Positions 37,730-49,745 of a stretch of DNA of 64,000 nt are shown piece by piece (position 1 is the stretch's first letter; every line of letters begins with the position of its first letter). Below the pieces are notes generated by a model that worked only from the letters and a program-made list of their open reading frames with translations, was not told the origin of the DNA and made no database searches. A program made the position numbers and the translations under genes. The stretch spans positions 225,386-289,385 of the forward strand of contig NW_001865061.1 in assembly GCF_000002865.3 (NCBI RefSeq). Direction: 5' to 3'. Source of the DNA: Monosiga brevicollis MX1. Its lineage: Eukaryota > Opisthokonta > Choanoflagellata > Craspedida > Salpingoecidae.

Positions 37730-38039
37730 GACTTGTTGGTGTAGCTCTCCAAGACCCTTGAGGCCGACCCCAGATCAATCACAAGACAAAGAGAACGGAG
37801 GAAAAAAAAAAAAAAATGCCGCCGTGTGTGTGTGAAGAGATCTCAGCTCTGGAAAATAGCTGATTTTGAATTTTGGCGGGCAATCTATTTATAGAGCCAT
37901 GATTGTAGTAATTGTCAGATGATATTTAAATTGAGGAGAAGATGCAGTTGTAGTTACAGAAAATGAAGATATGTTAACTTAGTAAGAGATAAAAGAATGC
38001 CGTGGTGATGGGGAACGTGCAGACGCATTTGGACGCATA
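37730..38039. other. NCAPH upstream / TMEM protein 3' flank
   Basis: About 310 bp between the NCAPH start codon and the next minus-strand stop. It includes a poly(A) tract at 37801-37816 and an A/T-rich stretch at 37850-37990. It must serve as the NCAPH promoter region. No gene is visible. Confidence 0.5.
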
Positions 38040-40049
38040 TTAGGCCAGGGATGTGGTCGGGTCCTGTAGCTGGCGGGACGGGCGGGCTGGCGATGGAAGG
38101 TCGGCCGGAGACGGGCGGTTCTCTGTGCAAAACAAAAGATGAGAATGGGCAGTGGTCATGGGAAGGGGCTATGACTATGGGGTCGCGCGAGCTGTTGCTT
38201 ACCGAGGATGGGACGAGCCACGATGGCTTGGGTGAGAATGGCGAGAAGGGCCACGCCCGCAAAGGCATAGGTAATGTCGGTAATCTCGAATCTGCAAAAG
38301 GGGTTCCGATGCGAGTGGAGCCGTCAAAAATTGAGGAAAGGGCCGAGCAGTCCGAGCGCTGGACTGAACTGGACTGGACACGCAGTCGGAGCCTACTTGG
38401 TGTCAGCCAACAATAAGGGCTTTCTTGGGTCGGTGCGCTTGACGCGGTTGACCACAAAATTCCAGGACAAGGTGCACAAGAGGGCAATGATGGCGATCAG
38501 GGCGCAGAGCAAAAAGCGGACCCAGTTGATGACTCGCGCGCAGCGATCGTCATTGAACAGGGTCACGGCGTGCAGCAAAGCCAGGGCAAGCAACACGTGC
38601 AGGGCCGCAATCCAATTCAAGCCCGAGCTAAAAGTAGGCGGGCGCCGGCATCAAATAAGCAGGCGCCGTTACTGCCGTTGAGCGCAATGCCTAAATCCAT
38701 CAACCTGTCAGTGCACGTACTCGCGGAGGACGTCTTCGAGGGGCACGTCAAACTCGATTTGTTCAAGAAACAACAAGCCACCTGCCACGCCTGCTCGAGA
38801 CAAAGCGTGAGAGCATCCACGCCGGATCCGTCACACCCTGGGTCCAACGGCCATGGGATTCCCGTGTACCTAGCAAAACACCCAACGCTGACGAAGTCCA
38901 CTGTTCCGTTCGGCCAACCAGAGACTGCCAGCAAGGCAGATTAAAATGCGGGGCGCATTGCGAGGCAAGGCGTGAGTGCTCGGTCGATGTGGAGTACCGA
39001 GCTGCTCCGGCATGGGCGAAAGCCAACCTCGCGGAAGAGCCGTTGACCGGGATGAAGTTGATGTGAGGTTGGATGGTGGGCAGTTGGCTGTGTGGGGGCA
39101 GTCATGGCCTCAGCAGAAACTGTCTGAAAGCCCGAACGACCTGCGTGGTGGCTTTGGCGTGAGGCAAAGAAAGGCGTGCGGTATGGGGGGGGGGGGCACA
39201 ACACAAAGTAGTTTTGCAGCGAGGGCACAGAAGCCTGACCTTCGACGACGTGCTGAATGCGATGCTGAGCTGCTTGCCATGGACCCTCTTGGGCGCGCAG
39301 GGTGCTGGGACGATCCGACCAGGCGAGGCTGGTTGCGCCCCGGCCATCGACAGGTGTCTCCAGCATGTCTTCCTCTTGCAGGGTTCGAGCTTCCGGCCAT
39401 TCTCGAGAGTCGGAAACGGGTGCCACCTATAACAAGCGTCAGGTGCAGCCCGACCAAATGAAAGGTCGGTAATCTTTGGGTACATCATTCTGGCTCTTTA
39501 AAGAATGAGATGCGTGGCGTACCCGGTTGGTGTGACGGCGCTTGGTTCTGCAGATCAGAGGCAAGGCAATCACGCGGCGTGAGGCCCAAGATGGCGCTGG
39601 CTCTGGGATTAATGATGCAAATTCGCCACATGCACACGCACACGCACGGAAACAAAGCATCCTTACTTGTGCCGCCGCCCAGGCTTGCTGTCTTGTTCCG
39701 ATGTGAGCGCTGGTTCATCGGCCGTGGTGGGCGCTGCATCAGAGCCGCTGGGCCGAAGGGTGTCGAGTTGGAGCGGCGGCAATTGTCCTAGCTGGGTGGT
39801 GTGATTGGCCATGCGGACCGAGAGAGCCCGCTGGGCGGCCGCCGAGCGGCGGCGTGAGCTTCGCATGCTCACGAGTCGCGAGGCGCTTGGACCCTCCTCG
39901 TCTTGGCCATGCTGATGGGGGCGCTCCCTTCGCGTGTGCACACGCTCAAGCACGGGACCATGGCTCGCATTTGCTTCGCCCTCGCTGTCCACACGCCTTT
40001 GGCTTGTCGCCGATGGCCGAGTTGGCGGGCTCTGCCCGGGCCCCTCCAT
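38040..40049 (-). CDS. Four-helix membrane protein, possibly TMEM237-like
   Basis: Nine exons (39667-40049, 39523-39547, 39240-39426, 39028-39119, 38870-38924, 38721-38790, 38397-38627, 38203-38291, 38040-38122) join in phase to 404 residues. The N-terminal 230 residues are polar and disordered, with a basic cluster (GRRHKTKRRHTNR). Four hydrophobic segments follow: SSALGVLLGVAGGLLFL, WIAALHVLLALALLHAVTLF, VRFLLCALIAIIALLCTLSW and YAFAGVALLAILTQAIVA, then a polar tail. Size and layout (disordered basic N-terminus, four late helices, about 400 residues) resemble TMEM237, a ciliary transition-zone protein of 408 residues in human. The sequence similarity I can see by eye is weak, so this is only a suggestion. 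Confidence 0.7.
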
Positions 40050-41175
40050 CCTCGAATCAAGTTGCGCAGAGTCGCAGGGAGAAAAGGCTTTTCATTTGCG
40101 GTCAGGTAGGCGTGGTAATTGCAAAGGAAAAAGCTCTCGAGGGCAAACGTCGTCGTAATCACAGGAAGAGCAAGATGCAAGAAGAGAAAGGAGGAGAGAA
40201 GAAGGGTCTCCGCAGGCAGCCAGAGCAGCCGCAGGCAGGAGGATCAGCAGGAGTAGCAGGAGGATCGGCAGGATGAGCACCGACGAGGGGCGGGAGATGA
40301 AAATTTTAATTAATTTCGCCGACACAACAAAAAATCAGCAGCGCCATGTTGCCATCTGCAGAAAGCTCATAATTAGCCGTACAAACTATAACAACGATCT
40401 TATTTGAGTCTACATTAAGTGTCAAATTATCTTATAAAACCATTGCTACAGCCGAGCCCTCTCGGATGTAGTCAACTTTACAGGAGGTGATTTAACTTTA
40501 GACCTTGCATGCGTGCAGTATGCATCGCGTTTGATGCGTGCATGTACGCAGAATCGAAGCCGGCATGCACCGCCTTGTCCGTTGAAACAACAGCACCCGA
40601 GGTCGTGGGCGTCAAGCATCTGCACGCAGTGGCTAGCGATGGTCTGCTTCCACGGGCATGGCCCCATCACAACCGTTGTGATAGGCCATTTGGTGCAATA
40701 AAGCTCAGTTTGATGATGCATGCATGGTCCTTCTCGCCTACGGTTGGGGCCTCGTTCCACTATTGTTGTTCCGAAAACGTCGGCAGCAGCATGAACCATC
40801 AGGCTGCTATTGGGAGGGTGGCACGTTTGGTTTGGTGAAAAAAAGACGTCCACCCGCATGTGGTGGCAAAGAACCGCAACACAAGTCTGTGAACATCATT
40901 TTCCCTTTCCCCCCGTGTGAACCAGTCGAGAGCTCGACTCGCGCCTCTCGAATTGGTGTCAGTCAGGCCGTCGCGGTGAGCCCAATGCTCCTCGTGCTTG
41001 TGCCTCGTCAAGTCGCCAAGCCGCCCCCCCCTCCCGAGTGCCCGTTGATCCTCATCGTTGATTGTGCCGTTTACCCACCCTCCTCCTCAAACAACAAGAC
41101 TTTGTGTGTTCCTCGAGTCGCGAAGAATTTCAAGCACGCTTGGGATTCGTGTCTTTTTATCCAGATACCATCACC
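40050..41175. promoter_or_regulatory. Upstream region shared by the TMEM protein and the lectin gene
   Basis: About 1.1 kb between divergent starts. An A/T-rich segment lies at 40300-40450, with palindrome-like GCATGC/TGCATGC motifs at 40506-40550. I see no supported gene. Confidence 0.4.
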
Positions 41176-44100
41176 ATGGCCAACCTGGCACACAGCGCTT
41201 GGACGCTGGGCTTGTTTATCTTGGGTCTGGTGCTTGCTTGTTCGGTACGGCCACACCCTGCGCTGCGCCGGCCCTTCACCCTGCTTCTTGATCATCATCG
41301 CCCCCAGCCTCACTTCAATCGTTCCTCCGGTTGATGCCACTTCCCATGCTGGATGATAGGCGGTGGAAGGGCCACAGGCCATCACCATCAACGATGCCAA
41401 TTTCGATAGCGTGAATCTCGGCGAGGGCGAGGGTCAATCCAGCGCTGTCGCTCAGCTGGACTGGACCACCTCTGGCACCGCTCTGGAAGTGCTCAATCCC
41501 GAGTCGCCGAGCTTTTTTGGCCCCAACTCAGCGCACTCGGGCAACAATTATGCCTACTTTGCCGCCTCTGAATCAAACGTTGCTTCCCAGGTCCTGGCAA
41601 CCACTTTTGCCGCCAACATGGAGTACAACCTCACCATTCAGCTCGGCATGTCCTCGGTCTTCACGTCGGGTGATCTTGGGACCTTTTCGCTCCAACTGCG
41701 TGCTGGCTCCAGCTCTGGTGCTGTAGTGGCCACAACCACCGTCGATAACAGCCAGATTCCCAGCAACAGCTTTGCCTCCTTTATGCTCACCCACAATACC
41801 GACGACGTGTCGACGGAGATTGGTGACGACATCGTTGTGGCCTTGGTCATTGACAGCAGCGGCTTTTCGCCCGCCTTTGACTCGCTAACACTCATGGCGG
41901 CTTCCAACCTTGGACCCACAACCACCTCCACCACCTCGACCACCACCACTTCAACAACAACCACTTCAACGACCACCACCTCGACGACTACCTCCTCGAC
42001 CACGTCTACTTCTACCACCACAACATCAACGACCACCACTTCGACGACCACCTCTTCGACCACGACCACGACATCGACCACAACGACCTCGACCACAACC
42101 ACTTCCACCACGACGACCACAACGACCACGACGTCGACCACGACGACCACCACCACGACGACCACCACCACGACGACGACCACCACGACGACAACCACCA
42201 CGACGACAACCACGACGACGACAACCACCACTTCCACATCCACCACTTCCACAACCACTACTTCCACATCCACGACCACCACATCGACCACCACCACAAC
42301 CACTACGGCCGAGTTTTGTGTGGGAGTCGAGGACGCCAGCTTCGAGGCTACGACCTTGGAGGGCCCAACGGCCCCGTTCTCAGGCGTTGGCACGAATTGG
42401 GACTTTGATATGCGCGGATCGCCCGCGGTCATTGGAAGCAGCTACTCCAGTGCCGTCAATGCTGCCAACCAGGATGGTACCAAGTCTTTGGGCTATCTCG
42501 ATGCCACCAACTCGTCTCGTGGCGTTTGGTATGACGTTCCAGGCCAAACCTACGATGAAGGTTTCATTTATGTGCTCCGCGCCCACGTCGGCGTCTACAA
42601 CGCGAGCAATCTCGAGTCCTATTTGGAGCTACAGTTTCGCAACCAAAACAACAACCCCATCATATCTCGCCTTCCACTGGGGCTGAGTGATACGAGCTTT
42701 GAGCCCGTGGAGCTGACGCTCCCGATGCCGACCGGCGACAAGCACCTGGGCCAACCTGTTCGCATCGCCTTTTCCTATCTCCTGCCGGGTTTGACCCCGC
42801 AAATTGACCGTGTGCAGGTTTGCCGTATCCATGCGCCCGAGCTCATCGTGACCACCACCACCACCACCACCACCACAAGCACCACCACCACAAGCACCAC
42901 CACCACAAGCACCACTACTACATCAACGACCACAACCACAACATCGACCACGACCACGTCGACGACATCGACGACCACAACATCCACCACCACCACCACC
43001 ACCACCACGACATCGATTCGCTTCGGCTCCTTGAACAACGGTGGGTTTGAGAGTCCGGTGGCAGAGTCCAGTGGCATCACTTGTGAGACGCCGGACGCGT
43101 GGCAAACCGACGCCAATGGCGGCTTGTCCTCGTTTCCAATTGTGCGTCAGGTGGGCGCTGGCCAATACCCCACTCCGGTCGATGGGAGCCAAATGATCTT
43201 TATCGACAATGTGGCCACTTCTGAGAATGGCTTGTGGCAAGACTTGCCTGAGCTGTATACCCCTGGTCAAACGTACCGCTTCAGCATCTACTTGGGGCGC
43301 AGCGGCCTCGATTACACCGTCGTCTCGCTCGAGTTTCGAGACGCCTCCAATACGGTACTGGAGTCGACGACGGAACTAACGCTGGCGTTGACGATGGGCA
43401 CCTTTACTCAGCGGTCAGTGGAATACACCCCAGAGTATGGCGCGAGTGAAGTGGGCTCGCCCATCCGCATTGGTCTGCGCTTCTCGGGTCTCAAGGGCAC
43501 GGGCGCCCTGCTTGATGGGGCCGAGGTGCAGTTTGTTGGGCGCCAGGAGCTGACCACCTCAACTACCTCGACCACAACGACAACCACTTCCACCACTTCC
43601 ACCACAACCACCTCAACCACGACGACCACTACAACCACCTCCACGACGTCCACGACAACCACTACAACCACCTCCACGACGACGACCACCACCACTTCGA
43701 CGACCACCACTTCGACGACCACCACGACATCAACCACGACGACATCAACCACGACGACATCAACCACGACGACGACCACAACTTCGACGACGACCACCAC
43801 TTCCACCACGACAACGTCCACGACCTCTACCTCCACCACTTCTACGTTTGTTCCGACCATGTTCTTGGAAATTGGTGATCTGGAGTATCGCGTGATTGAT
43901 GATGAGGAGTTGTCATGGTATGAGGCCAACGCGCGGTGCGAGGCTAGCTTCAACGGGAGTCTGGCCATCTTCCACACGCAAGCCCAGTACGACGGGCTCA
44001 ACGCTTTGGCCGATCTTGTGTCCAACCGCAAAGGTTTGTGGATTGGGTATGCATACAGCTTTCTGGCCATGGGGCCGGTTGATGTGGAGGGAGCAAGTTT

Positions 44101-44273
44101 GGCCAGTGGCGTGTCCTTTGATTATGAGGGTTCGGCCGTGGGTGGCACAGATTGCCTGCAGCTGCGGCGTGACGAAGACGCCGTGCAATACCGGCGGTGC
44201 GACAAGACGCGAGCCTACATTTGCTCACGCCCATCTGACCCTCATGTCTTTGTGTCCACCTCGTCGCCGTCAA

Positions 44274-44334
<61 letters not shown>

Positions 44335-45113
44335 GTCTTCATCGTCGTCTTCAACGACTTCATCCTCTTCAACGACTTTATCCTCTTTGGGCTCGACCAG
44401 CGCATCTTCGTCTGTGATGGATAGCACCACTGGTGCTTTGTCCTCATCGTCTACCAGCCTGCCAGGAACCTCAACGGGTGGTTTGATCTCCACCACCACC
44501 ACCACCGTGTCCAGTTCGACTGCGTCCCCGTCTTCGACTACGTCAGCCAGTACGACGACCCTTCCGGTGGGGACATGTGGACCACCAAATGCGTTTGCGG
44601 GCAAGCAGTACTTTTTTTCGCCATCGTCAGATCGCCGCCGCTTTAACAACGCGCGTGAGGCCTGCTTGGCTCTGGCACCCGTCGGGCAGTGGACGGTGGC
44701 CAGCCTGTTGTCGTCAGCCGAGTTTGAGTTTGTGGCCAACTACTCGTTTCACACTTCGAGCAATGCAGATTTTTTCGTGGGCGGTTACCACACGGGCGCG
44801 GGCGTCGTGCACTGGTATGATGATAGCGTCTTCACCAACTGGAATGCACCGGGCATCTTGCCGTGGAACAATGGCGTTGTACCCAGTAGCACCGGCTGCC
44901 TGGCGCTCAACGTGCGCGACAAGTTTGACAATCAAATTGCCGAACTGCAGCCCATCAGCTGCAGAAACTGGCGGTATGTGTCTTGTCTCCTCTCTCCCCT
45001 GGCGATGTGTTGTCACAATGAATGCAATCTCTCACTAGACGTGTTTTGTTCTCGCTGTTGCCTGGCGGTGCAGGTCTTACATTTGCAAGCGTGATTATAC
45101 CCCCAGCTGTTAG
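41176..45113 (+). CDS. Secreted mucin-like protein with two C-type lectin domains
   Basis: Three exons (41176-41244, 41360-44973, 45074-45113) join in phase to 1240 residues. A signal peptide (MANLAHSAWTLGLFILGLVL) fills exon 1. Three related beta-rich domains of about 170 residues lie near 24-205, 339-515 and 575-750; each has an FE/FDS start, a central YT- or YVLRAHVG-like strand and a closing LDG- or IDRVQ-like end. Nearly pure Thr linkers separate them. Two C-type lectin domains follow: about 853-980 (LSWYEANARCEASFNGSLAI, GLWIGY, RRCDKTRAYICSR) and 1093-1240 (CGPPNAFAGKQYFF, WNNGVVPSSTGCLAL, NWRSYICKRD), joined by a Ser/Thr linker. No transmembrane segment or GPI signal is visible, so it should be secreted into extracellular matrix, where heavy O-glycosylation is likely. 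The three N-terminal domains resemble bacterial PEP-type or galactose-binding sandwiches; I cannot assign the family. Confidence 0.87.
41917..44570 (+). repeat. Thr/Ser codon-repeat linkers inside the lectin gene
   Basis: Four coding simple-sequence blocks: 41917-42305, 42848-43014 and 43551-43848 (ACC, ACG and ACA codons with scattered TCG and TCC), and 44259-44570 (TCA/TCG hexamers near 44275-44335, then mixed Ser/Thr). They encode nearly pure Thr or Ser linkers between folded domains. Codon mixing shows selection to keep Thr, rather than a young perfect repeat. Confidence 0.95.
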
Positions 45114-45963
45114 GGCGTCGGAGGGGGAGTTCTCTTCCTTTCAGCACCTTGCGTGTCTTAAATAACATGTCCAAGACCGTTGGGGTCATGTGTCTCGTAG
45201 TATTTGCGCGCGCTCTGCGCCGCGCACCTCTTGGCGAGGGCAATCGACTTTTTCCATCAACACCAGCTGCAAGGTTGCTTGTTTCGAGTAGCTTGGCCAC
45301 ACCTACTCCTTTGGCGCGCAGAGTTTGAGTCTTTTTACAAACGAGAGAGCGTGAGCGAGCGAGGCGAGAAAGTCGAGAGCCTGTACGAGTAGCAAGGTGA
45401 CGAGCATTGATAAGCACCGCGAACTTGAAGAGTAGAGAGCGTAGAGAGTAAGGCAGAGGGCGGATGGCGTAGAGGGAGAGTGGAGCGTCGAGCGTCGAGC
45501 GGCGTCGAGCGTCGTAGAGCGTCGTAGAGGGAGTAGAGGGTGTAGTAGAGCGTCGTAGAGGGTGTGGAGGGTAGAGTGTGGAGGAATTCAAGAGAGAGTC
45601 GAGAGAGTCGAGAGAGTCGAGAAAGTAGAGAGAGTAGGGAGAGTTGGGAGAGAGTAGGGAGAGTAGGGAGAGAGTAGAGAGAGTAGAGCGAGTAGAGAGA
45701 GTCGAGAGAGTCATAGAGAGAGTAGAGATAGTCAAGAGAGAGTAGAGAGAGCAGAGAGAGTCAAAAGCGTCATAGAGAGAGTAGGGAGAGGGACTCACAT
45801 CAAAAAGAAAAACAAGAAAAACAAGAAAAAAATTGGAGAGAAGACTTGATTCTTTTTAATTTTACATTCAAAGCTTGGTCATTCCTCTTTTGTAGCTTTG
45901 TTTTTGGCTTAGGTCTTTTGCACGCCAGCTTCCTCTCTCTGATTTAAAAAAAAAAAACATTTT

Positions 45964-46000
<37 letters not shown>

Positions 46001-46140
46001 TTCGCGCGCGCGCGCGGGACTCGTGGCGGTGTGCAGGTGCAGGTGCTCGTTGGCTGGCTGATCGGCTGGCTCGTGTTGGCTGCCAAGTGGATTGACGACG
46101 TGGAAGGGGTGGATCTGATCCGGACGGTGGCACCGGCAAC
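45114..46140. repeat. GA-rich minisatellite and flank
   Basis: The part 45410-45795 is a degenerate purine-rich repeat built from GAGAGAGTAGA-like and GAGCGTCGA-like units of 9-14 bp. A (CT)n run follows at 45964-46000 and a CG alternation at 46001-46015. The interval separates the lectin gene from the acyltransferase gene. No credible coding frame is present. Confidence 0.8.
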
Positions 46141-47642
46141 ATGGGCAAGCTTTGGACGGCACTGAACGTGCTGCTGTTCTTCCGCGTCTTCTTTCCCGGT
46201 GTGGACACGGGCGCCGTCATCTGCGGCATGCTCGCTCTTTGTACGTGCCCTGGTTTTGGCAGGCTCTGATGCCACTGGATCCAAAGGCTTGGATCACAGC
46301 CACCTCTGATTGGTGCCGTGAACGCTGCGGCGGCTGTGGCCAATGTCATTCTTGTTGTTGCTATTGGTGGCTCGCTTACGCTGCTTTTTTGGGCCGACTC
46401 CCTCCGCGCTGGTAGACATGGGCGTGATTGTGTGGATGCGACCGCCATCGCCGTCCAACTTTTGGCTCACCGCCATTGCTCTGGCGCTCCTGGTGGGCGA
46501 TGGCGTTCGCGCTTACCTCTCCGACTCGTTTAGCTGGTTCCGCTTTTACCTGCTCTTTGGCGTCCTTTTGGTTGCCTTCCGTCTGGACTCGCGCTTCCGC
46601 TGGGATTCAAAGATGGCCACCCGCCGCAAACTCATGATCAGGTATCACGGCGCTGGTCTTCTAAGCAGGCGCAGCCCAACACCGCCATTAACACCCTCCC
46701 CAGCCACATCATGACCTTGATCAGCCCTTGTTTTCTCCTCTGACTCCTTGCATGTCATGCTTGTGGCGACAGTACCTGGGGTACATCCTCCGAAGGCACC
46801 ATCTACGGCTCGCTGATCATCAAGGCTCAGGCGCTGCTCGACTACGTGGAGCGCAAGCGCAAGGAAACTGGCAAAAAAATCACCGTCACCCACTGCTGCC
46901 TCAAGTGCTTTGGTCTGGTTCTGGCTGAACATCCCAATGTCAACGGCCGCCTGGTACGAGCCCTGATCCAGCGCACCCAACCTTATCGCTCTGCATGCTG
47001 ACGACGCCTCGGCCCGCTCATGCGTGCCCCGACCCCGTCCCTCCACGACGACGTTTCATGCAGGTGTTTGGGCGCTACTACACGGCGGACACCGTGGACA
47101 TTGGCTGCTTGGTCAGCATCGAGACCAAGCGCGGCCCCGATCTCGGTCTGACCAAGTTGACCCGCGCCAACGAGCGCTCCGTCACGGAGATTGCCGACGA
47201 ACTGCAGCGGGCAGCAGAGAAGCTGCGCGCCGGCAAGGACCAGGACCATAACAAGCAAAAGCCGGCCTTGAGCTGGCTGCCCACCTTCTTGCTGGAGCCG
47301 GTCATTCATCTCACAGGCTGGCTGGGCAGCATTGGCGTCGCCATCCCGGCCTTGGGGGTCAAACCTTACCCCTTTGGCACCATCTATGTCACCTCCATCG
47401 GCATGTTGGGCCTCGACTCGGCCAACGTGCCCTTCTCCCCCTTTGCTCGCGTGCCCTTGCTCATGACCATCGGCAAGATTGACGACAAGCCCGCCGTTGT
47501 GGATGGCCAACTGGCCATTGAAAAGCAGCTGCCCCTGACCGTTACCGTGGATCATCGCTTTCTCGATGGCAGCGAGGGCTCGCGCATGTTGGCCAAGATT
47601 CGCGAAATCCTGGAGCACCCCGAACAGTATTTTGACGAGTAA
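46141..47642 (+). CDS. Membrane protein with an E2-type (2-oxoacid dehydrogenase) acyltransferase domain
   Basis: The 3' part is firm: exons 46773-46953 and 47064-47642 join in phase and encode a CAT-fold acyltransferase domain (STWGTSSEGTIYGSLIIKAQ, VTHCCLKCFGLVLAEHPNVN, VDIGCLVSIETKRGPDL, IGMLGLDSANVPFSP), with the active-site segment TVTVDHRFLDGSEGSRM in place of the E2 DHRxxDG motif. The 5' part encodes hydrophobic segments: MGKLWTALNVLLFFRVFFPG (46141), GAVNAAAAVANVILVVAIGG (about 46310-46410), then SNFWLTAIALALLVGDG and FRFYLLFGVLLVAFRLD (46450-46590). The second and third segments lie in different frames with no clear intron between them, near 46385-46420, so a frameshift, an error or an odd short intron is present. 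No lipoyl domain is visible. The substrate is unknown. Confidence 0.75.
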
Positions 47643-47912
47643 TTGAGGTGATGGCCATGCAATTATGCCCGCCACTGCGTGTGAAGGCACCTGTCGAACA
47701 CACCGTCCGCCCAGCGGCTGATTGGCCCTCGTTTTATCTTTTCAACCCCTCTCAAAAGGCAAAGACAAGGGAACAAAATGCTTTTGCTTTGGATGCCACC
47801 GCTGCTCAGCAACGGCGCCACAGTACCCAAGCGCTCACAACACGATAGCATTCATATAATAATAATAATAATAATATGATCACCATAATAATAATAATTA
47901 TTATTATGATCA
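47643..47912. other. Convergent 3' flanks with AAT/ATT palindrome
   Basis: About 270 bp between two converging stops. A/T trinucleotide repeats at 47855-47877 are followed by a perfect 20-bp palindrome at 47888-47907, flanked by ATGATCA motifs. The position suits a hairpin shared by both transcripts' 3' ends. This is inference only. Confidence 0.6.

Positions 47913-49745
<1,833 letters not shown>

Noticed and set aside
41638-42432. Val-rich open frame opposite the lectin gene
   Set aside because: It is the antisense of the ACN Thr-codon repeats and mirrors them exactly. The forward frame has a signal peptide and lectin domains.
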